A stretch of 64,000 nucleotides of DNA from Gemmatimonadota bacterium (lineage in GTDB: Bacteria > Latescibacterota > UBA2968 > GCA-2709665), in assembly GCA_028877215.1 (NCBI GenBank), contig JAPPFJ010000005.1, positions 62,001 through 126,000 of the forward strand, given 5' to 3'. Positions 18,347 through 25,809 of this stretch are shown here, piece after piece; the first letter of the stretch is position 1, and the number at the start of each line of letters is the position of its first letter. The position numbers and the translations under genes were made by a program. A model generated the notes under the pieces. It was not told where the DNA came from, ran no database searches, and worked only from the letters and a program-made list of their open reading frames with translations.

Positions 18347-19669
18347 TCAGTCCATCAGGCGGGCATTGTACTGGCGGGGGCCGGGCCGATAGCCGGAGTA
18401 GACGCCCGGGTCAAACGGCGCGGGCGTGTAGACGTAGACGGAGTCCGACCAGGGATTGTACACCAGCAGGTCCTCGCGATCGTCGCCGCAGAGGTTGGCG
18501 GGAACGGCGTGATACCAGCCCATTTTCTCGGGACCGGCCGGCGGCGGCAGATCCGGAAGAATCACCGCGGGATCGCCGTTGCCGTGGAAGAGCATCCCCC
18601 CGTTATACAGCATTGCGGGCGCGTCGAATCCGTTCCAGAAGACCGTTTCCATACCGGTTTCGTTCGGCGAACGGTTGAGTCGGAATCTACGGACGATCCT
18701 GCCGCCGTTATCCGCCAGCAGAACGTCAGGGTGGTGTCCGAGATAGCGAATAGCCATTTGAGGCGCGGGTTCGTCCGGAAGGAAGGCGGCCACCCTGACT
18801 TCCTGTCCGTGCGGGACGTTGCCCTCCCCAAGCGCCAGAACGACACCACCATCCGCGTCCAGGACGTGACCGCCGCCGGAGCAGATGGCGCGCACGCGTC
18901 CGTCGTCCCACGGCTGGATGCATACGGAGTCCATATTCGGGGCGAGTTGACGCTCCCACCGGGGAGCGCCGTCGGGGTCCAGGATATAATAGCCTCCCAG
19001 GACCTCGTCCCGACCGTCGCCGTTGAGGTCGCCCACGGCCGGAAGGTACGCGGAACAGCGGCTGTATTCGTTCCACGGGATGATGTATTCCCAGAGCAGG
19101 TCCAGGCGATGGTCGAACGCCAGGACCCGTTCGCCCAGCTTGACCACGATATCCTGGGGAACGGCCGTGCCTCTGAGGTTGGCAATGAACAGGCGCTGAT
19201 GAAACCAGTTGGCGCCCCAGCCGCGGCAGGCCTTCAGAATCTCCGGCCGGGATTCCTGCTTCAACGCACCCGTTGCGCCCTCGCGTATCTGGATCGTGAC
19301 ATCCCCAAGGGACTCTCTGGCCGTGACGCCGTCCGGGCGATGGAAGAAGCAGATCACCTCGCTACTGCCGTCCGCGTCCACGTCGTGGATGGACACGGAC
19401 GCGGGCCGGAGGGGCTGGGCGCCGCCTCCGCCGTGGCGCCAGAGAATCTCCCCGTCGAGGGTAAAGGCGCCAAGAAAGCAGGGCTTGAGTTCACTTCCCG
19501 CATCGCAGCGGTAGACCAGCAGATCGGGACGGCCGTCTCCCGTCAGGTCTCCCAGCCGGATATCCCCGCCGAAGCGCAGGCTCCGACCCTCGAATCCGGC
19601 GTCCGTCAGGAGCGCGCCTGGAATCCTGACTCGCCGGTGAAGGATGGCCGGGGCGGCGTCGAGCATCAT
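18347..19669 (-). CDS. FG-GAP/VCBS beta-propeller protein
   Basis: 440 aa. Calcium-loop repeats are spaced through the chain (DLTGDGRPDLLVY, DVDADGSSEV, DLNGDGRDEV, NLCGDDREDLLVY), the pattern of FG-GAP propellers and of rhamnogalacturonan-lyase-like proteins. No clear signal peptide is visible at the chosen start. It may bind or cleave pectin-like glycans, but no catalytic residue can be assigned. It lies convergent to the preceding oxidoreductase. Confidence 0.75.
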   Translation of the reverse strand: MMLDAAPAILHRRVRIPGALLTDAGFEGRSLRFGGDIRLGDLTGDGRPDLLVYRCDAGSELKPCFLGAFTLDGEILWRHGGGGAQPLRPASVSIHDVDADGSSEVICFFHRPDGVTARESLGDVTIQIREGATGALKQESRPEILKACRGWGANWFHQRLFIANLRGTAVPQDIVVKLGERVLAFDHRLDLLWEYIIPWNEYSRCSAYLPAVGDLNGDGRDEVLGGYYILDPDGAPRWERQLAPNMDSVCIQPWDDGRVRAICSGGGHVLDADGGVVLALGEGNVPHGQEVRVAAFLPDEPAPQMAIRYLGHHPDVLLADNGGRIVRRFRLNRSPNETGMETVFWNGFDAPAMLYNGGMLFHGNGDPAVILPDLPPPAGPEKMGWYHAVPANLCGDDREDLLVYNPWSDSVYVYTPAPFDPGVYSGYRPGPRQYNARLMD

Positions 19670-19737
19670 CCGGGTCCCCGGCTCGAACGAAGGACAGGCA
19701 TGTAAGCTGTCTCCGGGTGTTGTCGTGCCGGGACGGA

Positions 19738-20043
19738 CTAATCCTGCGGGCTGGCTTCGTGCTTGCGCCGAAGCCTGAGCACGCGCTCGAATTTTTCCGA
19801 CAGGCTCTCTCCCGGGCGGGAAAACCGAAGCATGGTTTCGTGGGACATCACCATCATGGTGCCAAGTTCCGGGTCGGGATACCGGCAGAAGCTGTGCTTG
19901 ACTTCCTCTCCGGTAACGCAGCAGTGAGTTTCAAGCGGGTATTCGAAATCGCCGTCGAGCAGGCTGCCCGATTTGGATCCGACTTCCGACTCGTTATCGG
20001 CTGGAAGCTTGTAGTCGGTATAGAACTGATTCTTGTCTGACAT
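19738..20043 (-). CDS. Hypothetical soluble protein
   Basis: 101 aa from the ATG at 20043, which has AAGGAG at good spacing; the frame is open further upstream without a better site. Polar and acidic, with two Cys in THCCVTGE, another in SFCRYPD, and a basic C-terminus (RVLRLRRKHEASPQD). No membrane segment. I do not recognise the family. The CC...C arrangement could bind a metal, but this is speculative. Confidence 0.6.
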   Translation of the reverse strand: MSDKNQFYTDYKLPADNESEVGSKSGSLLDGDFEYPLETHCCVTGEEVKHSFCRYPDPELGTMMVMSHETMLRFSRPGESLSEKFERVLRLRRKHEASPQD

Positions 20044-20527
20044 TGGATCTGGACTCCTTGAGGTGGGTTGCCTGATTGCCGACGGGTCTTCCTTAACCCG
20101 AAGAGGCGTCCTTAACAACGATGGTTCCAGCGCGCGAACGACAGCGGGGAAAAATATACCGGTAGACCGCTGATTGTCAACAGAAACAGACGAAAACGGG
20201 GGAGGCGTGCCCGGGAGCCGCGGGTGCCGCCGCGCATTGGATGTGTCGGCAGCGAGTTGCGTTCAACCGGTCAAACCGGTGCTCTGCGCGGGATTCGCTG
20301 AGTTCTCGAACGTGCAATGGGCTTGATTTCAGGGACCGGAATTGCTTACTTTCCTGTCAACGTCCTCACGTGCCGGCCGTGACTCCTGCACCCGGCGGAG
20401 CGAAGTGGATTTACCGATCCGCGATGGCGCCGGCGGGCGTGCCGTGACGGATCGGTTGGCATGACGTCAGTGAGGAGGCGCGGCCGGCGCCACGGTCGGA
20501 CAGAGGCGCATTTGCGCTGGAGGGTAC
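20044..20527. other. Intergenic region between divergent genes
   Basis: About 480 bases separate the minus-strand hypothetical gene from the plus-strand glycosyltransferase. It presumably holds both promoters, but I see no strong -35/-10 pair. No gene, repeat or hairpin stood out. Confidence 0.4.
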
Positions 20528-22048
20528 ATGGATATCGATCTGCTGCTCACATGGTTCCAGACAGCTTTGCTTATACTATACAGTGTGACGCTCGGACTGC
20601 TGTTGATCTTCAGTCTTCACCGGCACGTGATGGTGCGGCTGTATTTCAAGAATCGGCGCAAGCGGCCGGTCCCGATTTGCCGATTCGACGAGTTGCCGGC
20701 GGTGACGGTGCAGTTGCCCATCTACAACGAACTGTACGTGGTTGAGCGGCTGATCCGGGCGGTGGCGGACATGAACTACCCGCGAGATCGTCTGGAAATC
20801 CAGGTTCTGGACGATTCGACCGACGAAACGACGGAAGTGGCGAAGCGTTGCGTGGCGGAGTTGCGGGAGGCGGGGCACGACATCGTCTACCTGCATCGCA
20901 CCGAACGAACGGGGTATAAAGCCGGCGCTCTCGCCGAAGGTCTGCGGGTCGCCAGGGGCGAATACATTGCGCTGTTCGACGCCGACTTTCTGCCCCCGGG
21001 TGAATTCCTCAAGAAGACGATTCACTATTTCACCGATGAGGGCGTAGGACTCGTGCAGGCCAGGTGGGAGCACCTCAACCGCGATTATTCGCTGCTCACG
21101 CAGGTGCAGGCGATATTCCTCGACGGGCATTTTATGATGGAACACGGCGCCCGCAGCAGAGCCGGGCTGTTTTTCAATTTCAACGGCACGGCAGGCATCT
21201 GGAGAAGGCAGTGTATCGAAGACGCGGGGGGATGGGAGAACGACACGCTGACGGAAGACCTGGACCTGAGCTATCGGGCCCAGTTGGCGGGCTGGCGCTT
21301 TCTGTTTCTGGACGACCTGGCAGCGCCGGCCGAATTGCCGGTGGAAATGAACGCGTGGAAGACCCAGCAGTTCCGCTGGTCCAAGGGCTCCGCGCAGACG
21401 GCGCGTAAACTCGTCGGACGCGTTCTGCGCGCGAGCCTGCCGTGGCGGGTGAAGCTCGAAGCGCTGATCCATCTGAACGGCAATTTCGCCTATTTGCTGA
21501 TGGCATTGCTGGCGGCGCTGATCTTCCCCGCGGTGCTCGCCCGCCTGGATCTGGGGTGGTTCCGGGTCGTGTTCGTCGACATTCCGCTGTTTGTTTCCGC
21601 GACAGGGGCGGTCTCCCGGTTCTATATCTATTCACAGAAGGAACTCTATCCTGACTGGAAGCGCCGCATCAAATATATGCCCTGCGTACTCGCCGCGGGT
21701 ATGGGGATCTCGTTCAACAACGCCCGGGCCGTACTCGAGGCGCTGGCAGGCCACCAGACGGAGTTTCGGCGCACGCCCAAATACCAGGTCGTGGACCGCG
21801 GGGATACCTGGCGCGGCAAGCGGTACGCGGTGCACAAGAACCTGCTGTCTCTCCTGGAACTCGCCGTTGGGTTGTATTTTCTGTGGGTGATCGGCTTTGC
21901 GATCGACAACTCGATCTATTTCCCGGTCCCGTTTCTCGCGCTTTTCGGCCTGGGTTTCTTTTACGTGGGGTGGATGTCAATGTTCCAGGGGCGTTTTCAA
22001 CGGCTGCGTACGGCGCTCTCCAGAACCGAAGCCCCCGCGGCGGATTGA
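20528..22048 (+). CDS. Membrane GT2 glycosyltransferase (cellulose-synthase/CslA-like)
   Basis: 506 aa. An N-terminal membrane helix (about 8-30) precedes the GT-A domain: VQLPIYNE, DDSTDE, FDADF (Asp151/Asp153), TED (Asp244 as base) and QFRW (281-284). These are the D, DxD, TED and QxxRW motifs of processive beta-glycan synthases. At least four hydrophobic segments follow (about 320-345, 355-370, 395-415, 445-490). It should polymerise a beta-linked polysaccharide from nucleotide sugar and extrude it across the inner membrane. There is no PilZ domain and no bcsB partner. A hairpin terminator follows. Confidence 0.88.
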   Translation: MDIDLLLTWFQTALLILYSVTLGLLLIFSLHRHVMVRLYFKNRRKRPVPICRFDELPAVTVQLPIYNELYVVERLIRAVADMNYPRDRLEIQVLDDSTDETTEVAKRCVAELREAGHDIVYLHRTERTGYKAGALAEGLRVARGEYIALFDADFLPPGEFLKKTIHYFTDEGVGLVQARWEHLNRDYSLLTQVQAIFLDGHFMMEHGARSRAGLFFNFNGTAGIWRRQCIEDAGGWENDTLTEDLDLSYRAQLAGWRFLFLDDLAAPAELPVEMNAWKTQQFRWSKGSAQTARKLVGRVLRASLPWRVKLEALIHLNGNFAYLLMALLAALIFPAVLARLDLGWFRVVFVDIPLFVSATGAVSRFYIYSQKELYPDWKRRIKYMPCVLAAGMGISFNNARAVLEALAGHQTEFRRTPKYQVVDRGDTWRGKRYAVHKNLLSLLELAVGLYFLWVIGFAIDNSIYFPVPFLALFGLGFFYVGWMSMFQGRFQRLRTALSRTEAPAAD

Positions 22049-22075
22049 GACCTCCCTATCATCAACGAATTCCGG

Positions 22076-22110
22076 GGCCCGGCGAGGCAGCTGACGCCGG
22101 GCCATTGTCT
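22076..22110 (+). terminator. Hairpin terminator after the glycosyltransferase
   Basis: A 9-bp GC stem (22076-22084 with 22095-22103) is followed by ATTGTCTTTG. The tail is only moderately U-rich. Confidence 0.6.
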
Positions 22111-22130
22111 TTGCCGTCGCGGGATCGAAT

Positions 22131-22195
22131 AGCGTGACGGCTGGCCAGCCACCCGGCTTCGGCTGAGCTGCCTTGCCTTTTCGCCCCGTCACGCT
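22131..22195 (+). other. Stem-loop region upstream of the tonB-like gene
   Basis: AGCGTGACGG (22131-22140) pairs perfectly with CCGTCACGCT (22186-22195) across about 45 nt that contain smaller hairpins (CTGGCCAG; CCGGCTTCGG). TCTCTT follows. It could be a second terminator or a structured RNA; I cannot match it to a known riboswitch. Confidence 0.4.
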
Positions 22196-22215
22196 TCTCT
22201 TATGGGGCTTTGTTC

Positions 22216-22243
22216 TTGTTTATCCATCGGGTTACACTATATT
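22216..22243 (+). promoter_or_regulatory. Predicted sigma-70 promoter for the tonB-exbBD-RND run
   Basis: TTGTTT (22216-22221), a 16-nt spacer and TATATT (22238-22243) lie about 44 nt before ATG 22287. The position supports that start over upstream alternatives. Confidence 0.5.
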
Positions 22244-22286
22244 TATTGAGAGCCGGCGGTCCGTTGACCATGCGGAATTCCCAATT

Positions 22287-23180
22287 ATGGCGCATATCGG
22301 ACGTTTTTTCGCGAATCGCTATACCCTCGCGTACGGGGCGGCACTGGCCGTTCATCTGTTGTTCTTTGTCTTCTACGTGCCCCTCTTGAGCCTTGTACCG
22401 CAATCGCGTATCGATCCGCCTGCCCACGAGTCGAGTCCGATGTTCTTCGAGTTCGTCGAGTTGCCCCACACGGCGCCGGACGAACGGCCGCCGGAATCGA
22501 CAACCTTACGGTCCGACCGTGCCTCCCGGGCCAGGGACCGGCACGAACTGGAACTGCCGGAATCCCACCTGCCCTACGTCGACGGTCTCGTGCAGTCCCC
22601 GTCGCAGCCCCGAACCGGAATCGGCCGGGAGGGCGAAAGGGGTAAGCGGGGCGAGGCCGATGCCGACGTGGAAGTCGACCGGAGTCTGCGCGCCGATGCC
22701 AAAGACGAGGCGGTCTCCACGGATTCCGCGCCGATCTTGAAGCAAAGGAACGCGTGGTCACCCGAACCGTCGAAGAGCGCATTGTTCGGACGTCCGGACG
22801 CGCCCGGCGTCATACCGATGAAAAACCTGCAGAGTCACGCCCTCGAGCAGGGGGGGCTGCAGCTCAGTACGTATGACTGGGAGTTTGCGCCGTATCTGGC
22901 CTATCTCAAACGCCACGTCGGAGACCATATTCATCCGCCGGCTGCATTTACGCAGTTGGGACTGATCCAGGGCAAAACGCGGCTGAGATTCAGGATTATG
23001 CCTGACGGCAGCCTCGTGAAACTGGAGGTTGTCGACTTCGAAGGCAGCCCGTACCTTCGGGATACCAGCACTCGCGCGGTAGAGCTGTCGGCCGATTTCC
23101 GACCTCTGCCGGCGCACTTTCCGGACGACTATCTGGAAATTTCCGCCCTGTTTCACTATCTGATACTCGATTCCCGTTAG
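22287..23180 (+). CDS. TonB-like energy-transducing protein
   Basis: 297 aa from ATG 22287; a predicted promoter lies inside the longer open frame, so the upstream extension is unlikely. An N-terminal membrane anchor (LAYGAALAVHLLFFVFYVPL) is followed by a long polar linker with many charged residues and few of the Pro-Lys repeats of enteric TonB. The C-terminal domain (about 195-297) reads YLKRHVGDHIHPP, LRFRIMPDGSLVKLEVVD and a final ALFHYLIL strand, as in TonB/TolA C-termini. It should span the periplasm and pass proton-motive energy from ExbBD to an outer-membrane partner. It sits directly upstream of exbB and exbD. Confidence 0.8.
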   Translation: MAHIGRFFANRYTLAYGAALAVHLLFFVFYVPLLSLVPQSRIDPPAHESSPMFFEFVELPHTAPDERPPESTTLRSDRASRARDRHELELPESHLPYVDGLVQSPSQPRTGIGREGERGKRGEADADVEVDRSLRADAKDEAVSTDSAPILKQRNAWSPEPSKSALFGRPDAPGVIPMKNLQSHALEQGGLQLSTYDWEFAPYLAYLKRHVGDHIHPPAAFTQLGLIQGKTRLRFRIMPDGSLVKLEVVDFEGSPYLRDTSTRAVELSADFRPLPAHFPDDYLEISALFHYLILDSR

Positions 23181-23397
23181 CGTCAATTCAAAAAAAGACA
23201 ATAATCAAATTGGCCACAAAAAGCACAATAGACACAGAAGGTAACTGTGCAAAACGCGGGATAGATTTCGTCCGGAAGGACATGTTTCCGTTCACGCCCA
23301 GAGACCTGGTGTATCCTGGTAATCCGCCTTCTAATCGCCTTAATTAATAAGCACATATTCGAATTAACGTCCACGAAGATATACGAATCCAGGTTAA
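23177..23397 (+). repeat. Mosaic intergenic repeat, copy D
   Basis: It begins with TTAG, and this TAG is the stop codon of the tonB-like gene. The left arm (TCAATTCAAAAAAAGAC, then AAATTGGCCACAAA) matches copies E and F. The right half (GACCTGGTGTATCCTGG, CTAATCGCC, CGAATTAACGTCC, ACGAATCCAGGTTA) matches copies A-C. So this copy links the two subtypes. It fills the whole gap between tonB and exbB. Confidence 0.8.
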
Positions 23398-23412
23398 CAC
23401 CGGAGCTGCCGC

Positions 23413-24039
23413 ATGGGATGGGAGCTGTTCGAGCAGGGGGGTCTGATGATGTATCCCCTTTCTCTGTGTTCGATCCTCACCCTGGCCATCACGCTGGAAC
23501 GGGCGTTCAGTCTGCGCCGCCATCGGATCATTCGAGGAGAGATCGTCAGCGTGATCGAGAACATAAAGGGTCCCGAGGACATCGGGCTTGCGGTCTCGGT
23601 CTGCAACCAGTACGAAGGACCGTTCGCCCAGGTTGTCCGCATAGGTCTGGAGAGCCGCTACCTGCCCCCTGAAGAAATAAGAGAAAGTATTGTCGATCAG
23701 GGCCGACAGGAAATGGGAAAGCTGCAGAAGGGGATCGTTGTTCTGGAGACCGTGGCCAGCGTTTCTCCGCTTCTGGGGCTGCTGGGTACGGTGCTGGGGA
23801 TGATCAAGGTCTTTCGGGAGATTTCGGAAGTCGGCGTCGGACAGGGCAACCTGCTCGCGGGAGGTATCGCGGAGGCGATCCTGACAACCGGAGCCGGGCT
23901 GTTTATCGCGATACCATCCCTGGTTTTCTTCAATTATTTCAGCAGCAAGGCGGAGAGTCTGGTCCTGGAGATCGAGAAGTATTCCAACGCGCTTCTGAAG
24001 AAGCTTCGGGGCTTCCAGGATAAGGGACCGGAAGGATAA
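23413..24039 (+). CDS. exbB: MotA/TolQ/ExbB proton channel family protein
   Basis: 208 aa. Hydrophobic segments are at about 10-30, 115-140 and 155-180. The signature ASVSPLLGLLGTVLGMIKVF and the following AEAILTTGAGLFIAIPSLVFFNYF are the TolQ/ExbB core. With ExbD it forms the inner-membrane proton channel that energises TonB. The cytoplasmic loop between helices is about 75 residues. It lies 11 nt before exbD and after the tonB-like gene, with a repeat between tonB and exbB. Confidence 0.92.
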   Translation: MGWELFEQGGLMMYPLSLCSILTLAITLERAFSLRRHRIIRGEIVSVIENIKGPEDIGLAVSVCNQYEGPFAQVVRIGLESRYLPPEEIRESIVDQGRQEMGKLQKGIVVLETVASVSPLLGLLGTVLGMIKVFREISEVGVGQGNLLAGGIAEAILTTGAGLFIAIPSLVFFNYFSSKAESLVLEIEKYSNALLKKLRGFQDKGPEG

Positions 24040-24050
24040 AGGACGGCGGC

Positions 24051-24464
24051 ATGCAGTTTTATCAGAAACCGAAACGTCGGCCGTACATCAATATCACGTC
24101 GCTGATCGACGTTCTCTTCCTGCTGCTTACGTTTTTTCTCGTGACGACGTCTTTCATCGAGCAGTCCGCATTGAAGGTGGAACTGCCGTCCATGGAAAAC
24201 GCGGACCGTGTCCAACAGCCGAAACGCTTTGTGCTGGACGTGGCTCCGGACGGCGGGATCCAATACGACGGCCAGCCGGTCGAACGCGCCGCGCTGGGCG
24301 TCCGGTTGCAGACGGCTTCGGACGAGATCAACGCCTCCGGCGGCCTTGTGTTGCGCGCCGACCGTAACCTCCCCCACGGGGATGTGATGGGCGTTCTGGA
24401 TATTATACGGGGAGCGGGGATCACGCGTTTCGTAATCGCGACGGCGACTACCGGTCCCGGCTGA
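24051..24464 (+). CDS. exbD: ExbD/TolR family biopolymer transport protein
   Basis: 137 aa. A short basic N-terminus is followed by one membrane helix with the essential Asp in SLIDVLFLLLTFFLV and a periplasmic domain ending ITRFVIATATTG. It partners the preceding ExbB. The next genes encode an RND adaptor and pump in the same orientation with short gaps, suggesting one transcript. Confidence 0.93.
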   Translation: MQFYQKPKRRPYINITSLIDVLFLLLTFFLVTTSFIEQSALKVELPSMENADRVQQPKRFVLDVAPDGGIQYDGQPVERAALGVRLQTASDEINASGGLVLRADRNLPHGDVMGVLDIIRGAGITRFVIATATTGPG

Positions 24465-24501
24465 GTCTCCCTTGCCGGGACCAGGTACTACGGGAGGATG
24501 C

Positions 24502-25809
24502 ATGTTCCGATTTCAACGATGGTGCGTCGTTGGCGTTATTGCGGCTTTAACAGGGTGCGGAGAGGGTGAAAGAGGTCCGGCACGCCGCGGCGAGCAGCGC
24601 CGGGGCGCGGCGGTGCCGGTAAGGGTCGAACCCGTGAATCGTCGAGATATTTCGAGTTCAATTCTGGCCAATACAACGCTGGAGGCGTTTCAGTGGGTCG
24701 AGGTGCGTTCCAGGGCGTCCGGCCAGGTTGTGGAGATCCTCAAAGAAGAGGGTGACCGGATAAACGTGGGCACGGTGCTGGCGCGTCTGGATTCCGAGGA
24801 GCCGGCGCTTCAGGTCAAACGCATGGAGGTGGCCTACCAGGAGGCGCGCCGCGCCTTCGAGCGAGACGAAAAGCTGTATAAACGGGAACTCCTGAGCAAG
24901 GAAAGGCACGAGAGTTCAAAAGGGCAGATGGACCGGGCGCAAACCGAGCTGGAACAGGCGCGGCTGAACCTGAGCTACACCTCAATTGTCTCGCCGCTGG
25001 CAGGCACGGTGACCATTCGAAGTGTGGAGGTCGGCAACGTGGTCACCGCGAATCAGGCGGTATTCTCGGTGGCCGACTTCGACCCACTGCTGGCGCGCAT
25101 CCGGATTCCGGAAAAGAACATGGGCAAAGTGGCGATCGGTCAGGGCGCCAGGGTTTCGGTGGAATCCGCTCCGGGCCGGCTGTTCCGCGGCGTCGTGAAA
25201 ATGATCAGTCCCGTTGTGGATCCGGAAAGTGGAACCATTAAGGTCACCATCCGGATTCCGGGCGGCGGAAACGGCATCCTCCGGCCCGGGATGTTCGCAT
25301 CTGTACATATCATCACCGAGGTGCATCGGAATACGCTGGTGATTCCCAAGAAAGCGCTCGTTCACGAGGGCGAAGTAAATCAGGTGTTCGTATACGAACG
25401 GGACGGCGACAAGAGTGGGGGAACGGCGGTCCGCAGGAAGGTGGAAATGGGGTTTTCCGACAACGAGTACCTGGAGATCCTGAATGGCCTTACTGAGGGC
25501 GAGCAGGTCATCACCGTCGGTCACGAAGGCCTTCGCCCGGGTACGGCCGTGCGTCTGGTCGGCGAGGGGGTTCCGGCAACCACCGCGGCCGGGGCGCGGA
25601 AGGGAGGCGGCCGCCCTGACGGCGATGATAATCAGATGAAAGCGATGAAGGAACGGATGTTCGCCCGGTTTCCCGATCTGAAGAAGGCATACGACGCACG
25701 TGTCAAGGGAGACCCGGATCTCGCGACAAGCGGCGAAAAATGGCGTGCGTTCATGGGTGAAATGCGGCGGAAGGGCGTCCTGCCGTCCAGAGGCGGGAGA
25801 CCGCAATGA
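24502..25809 (+). CDS. RND efflux periplasmic adaptor (membrane fusion) lipoprotein
   Basis: 435 aa from ATG 24502 with GGGAGG upstream. The signal peptide ends in a lipobox (ALTGC), so it is probably lipid-anchored. Order: lipoyl/biotinyl half-motif (VEVRSRASGQVVEIL, then EGDRINVGTVLARLD), alpha-hairpin with EARRAFERDEKLYKREL, second lipoyl half (TSIVSPLAGTVTIR), beta-barrel and membrane-proximal domain. An extra C-terminal tail of about 75 charged residues (KERMFARFPDLKKAYDARV) is unusual. It bridges the RND pump to an outer-membrane channel, which is not encoded nearby. Overlaps the pump gene by 4 nt. Confidence 0.9.
   Translation: MFRFQRWCVVGVIAALTGCGEGERGPARRGEQRRGAAVPVRVEPVNRRDISSSILANTTLEAFQWVEVRSRASGQVVEILKEEGDRINVGTVLARLDSEEPALQVKRMEVAYQEARRAFERDEKLYKRELLSKERHESSKGQMDRAQTELEQARLNLSYTSIVSPLAGTVTIRSVEVGNVVTANQAVFSVADFDPLLARIRIPEKNMGKVAIGQGARVSVESAPGRLFRGVVKMISPVVDPESGTIKVTIRIPGGGNGILRPGMFASVHIITEVHRNTLVIPKKALVHEGEVNQVFVYERDGDKSGGTAVRRKVEMGFSDNEYLEILNGLTEGEQVITVGHEGLRPGTAVRLVGEGVPATTAAGARKGGGRPDGDDNQMKAMKERMFARFPDLKKAYDARVKGDPDLATSGEKWRAFMGEMRRKGVLPSRGGRPQ

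Noticed and set aside
22173-22286. A longer start for the tonB-like protein
   Set aside because: A good promoter pair lies within that stretch, and the membrane anchor begins after ATG 22287.
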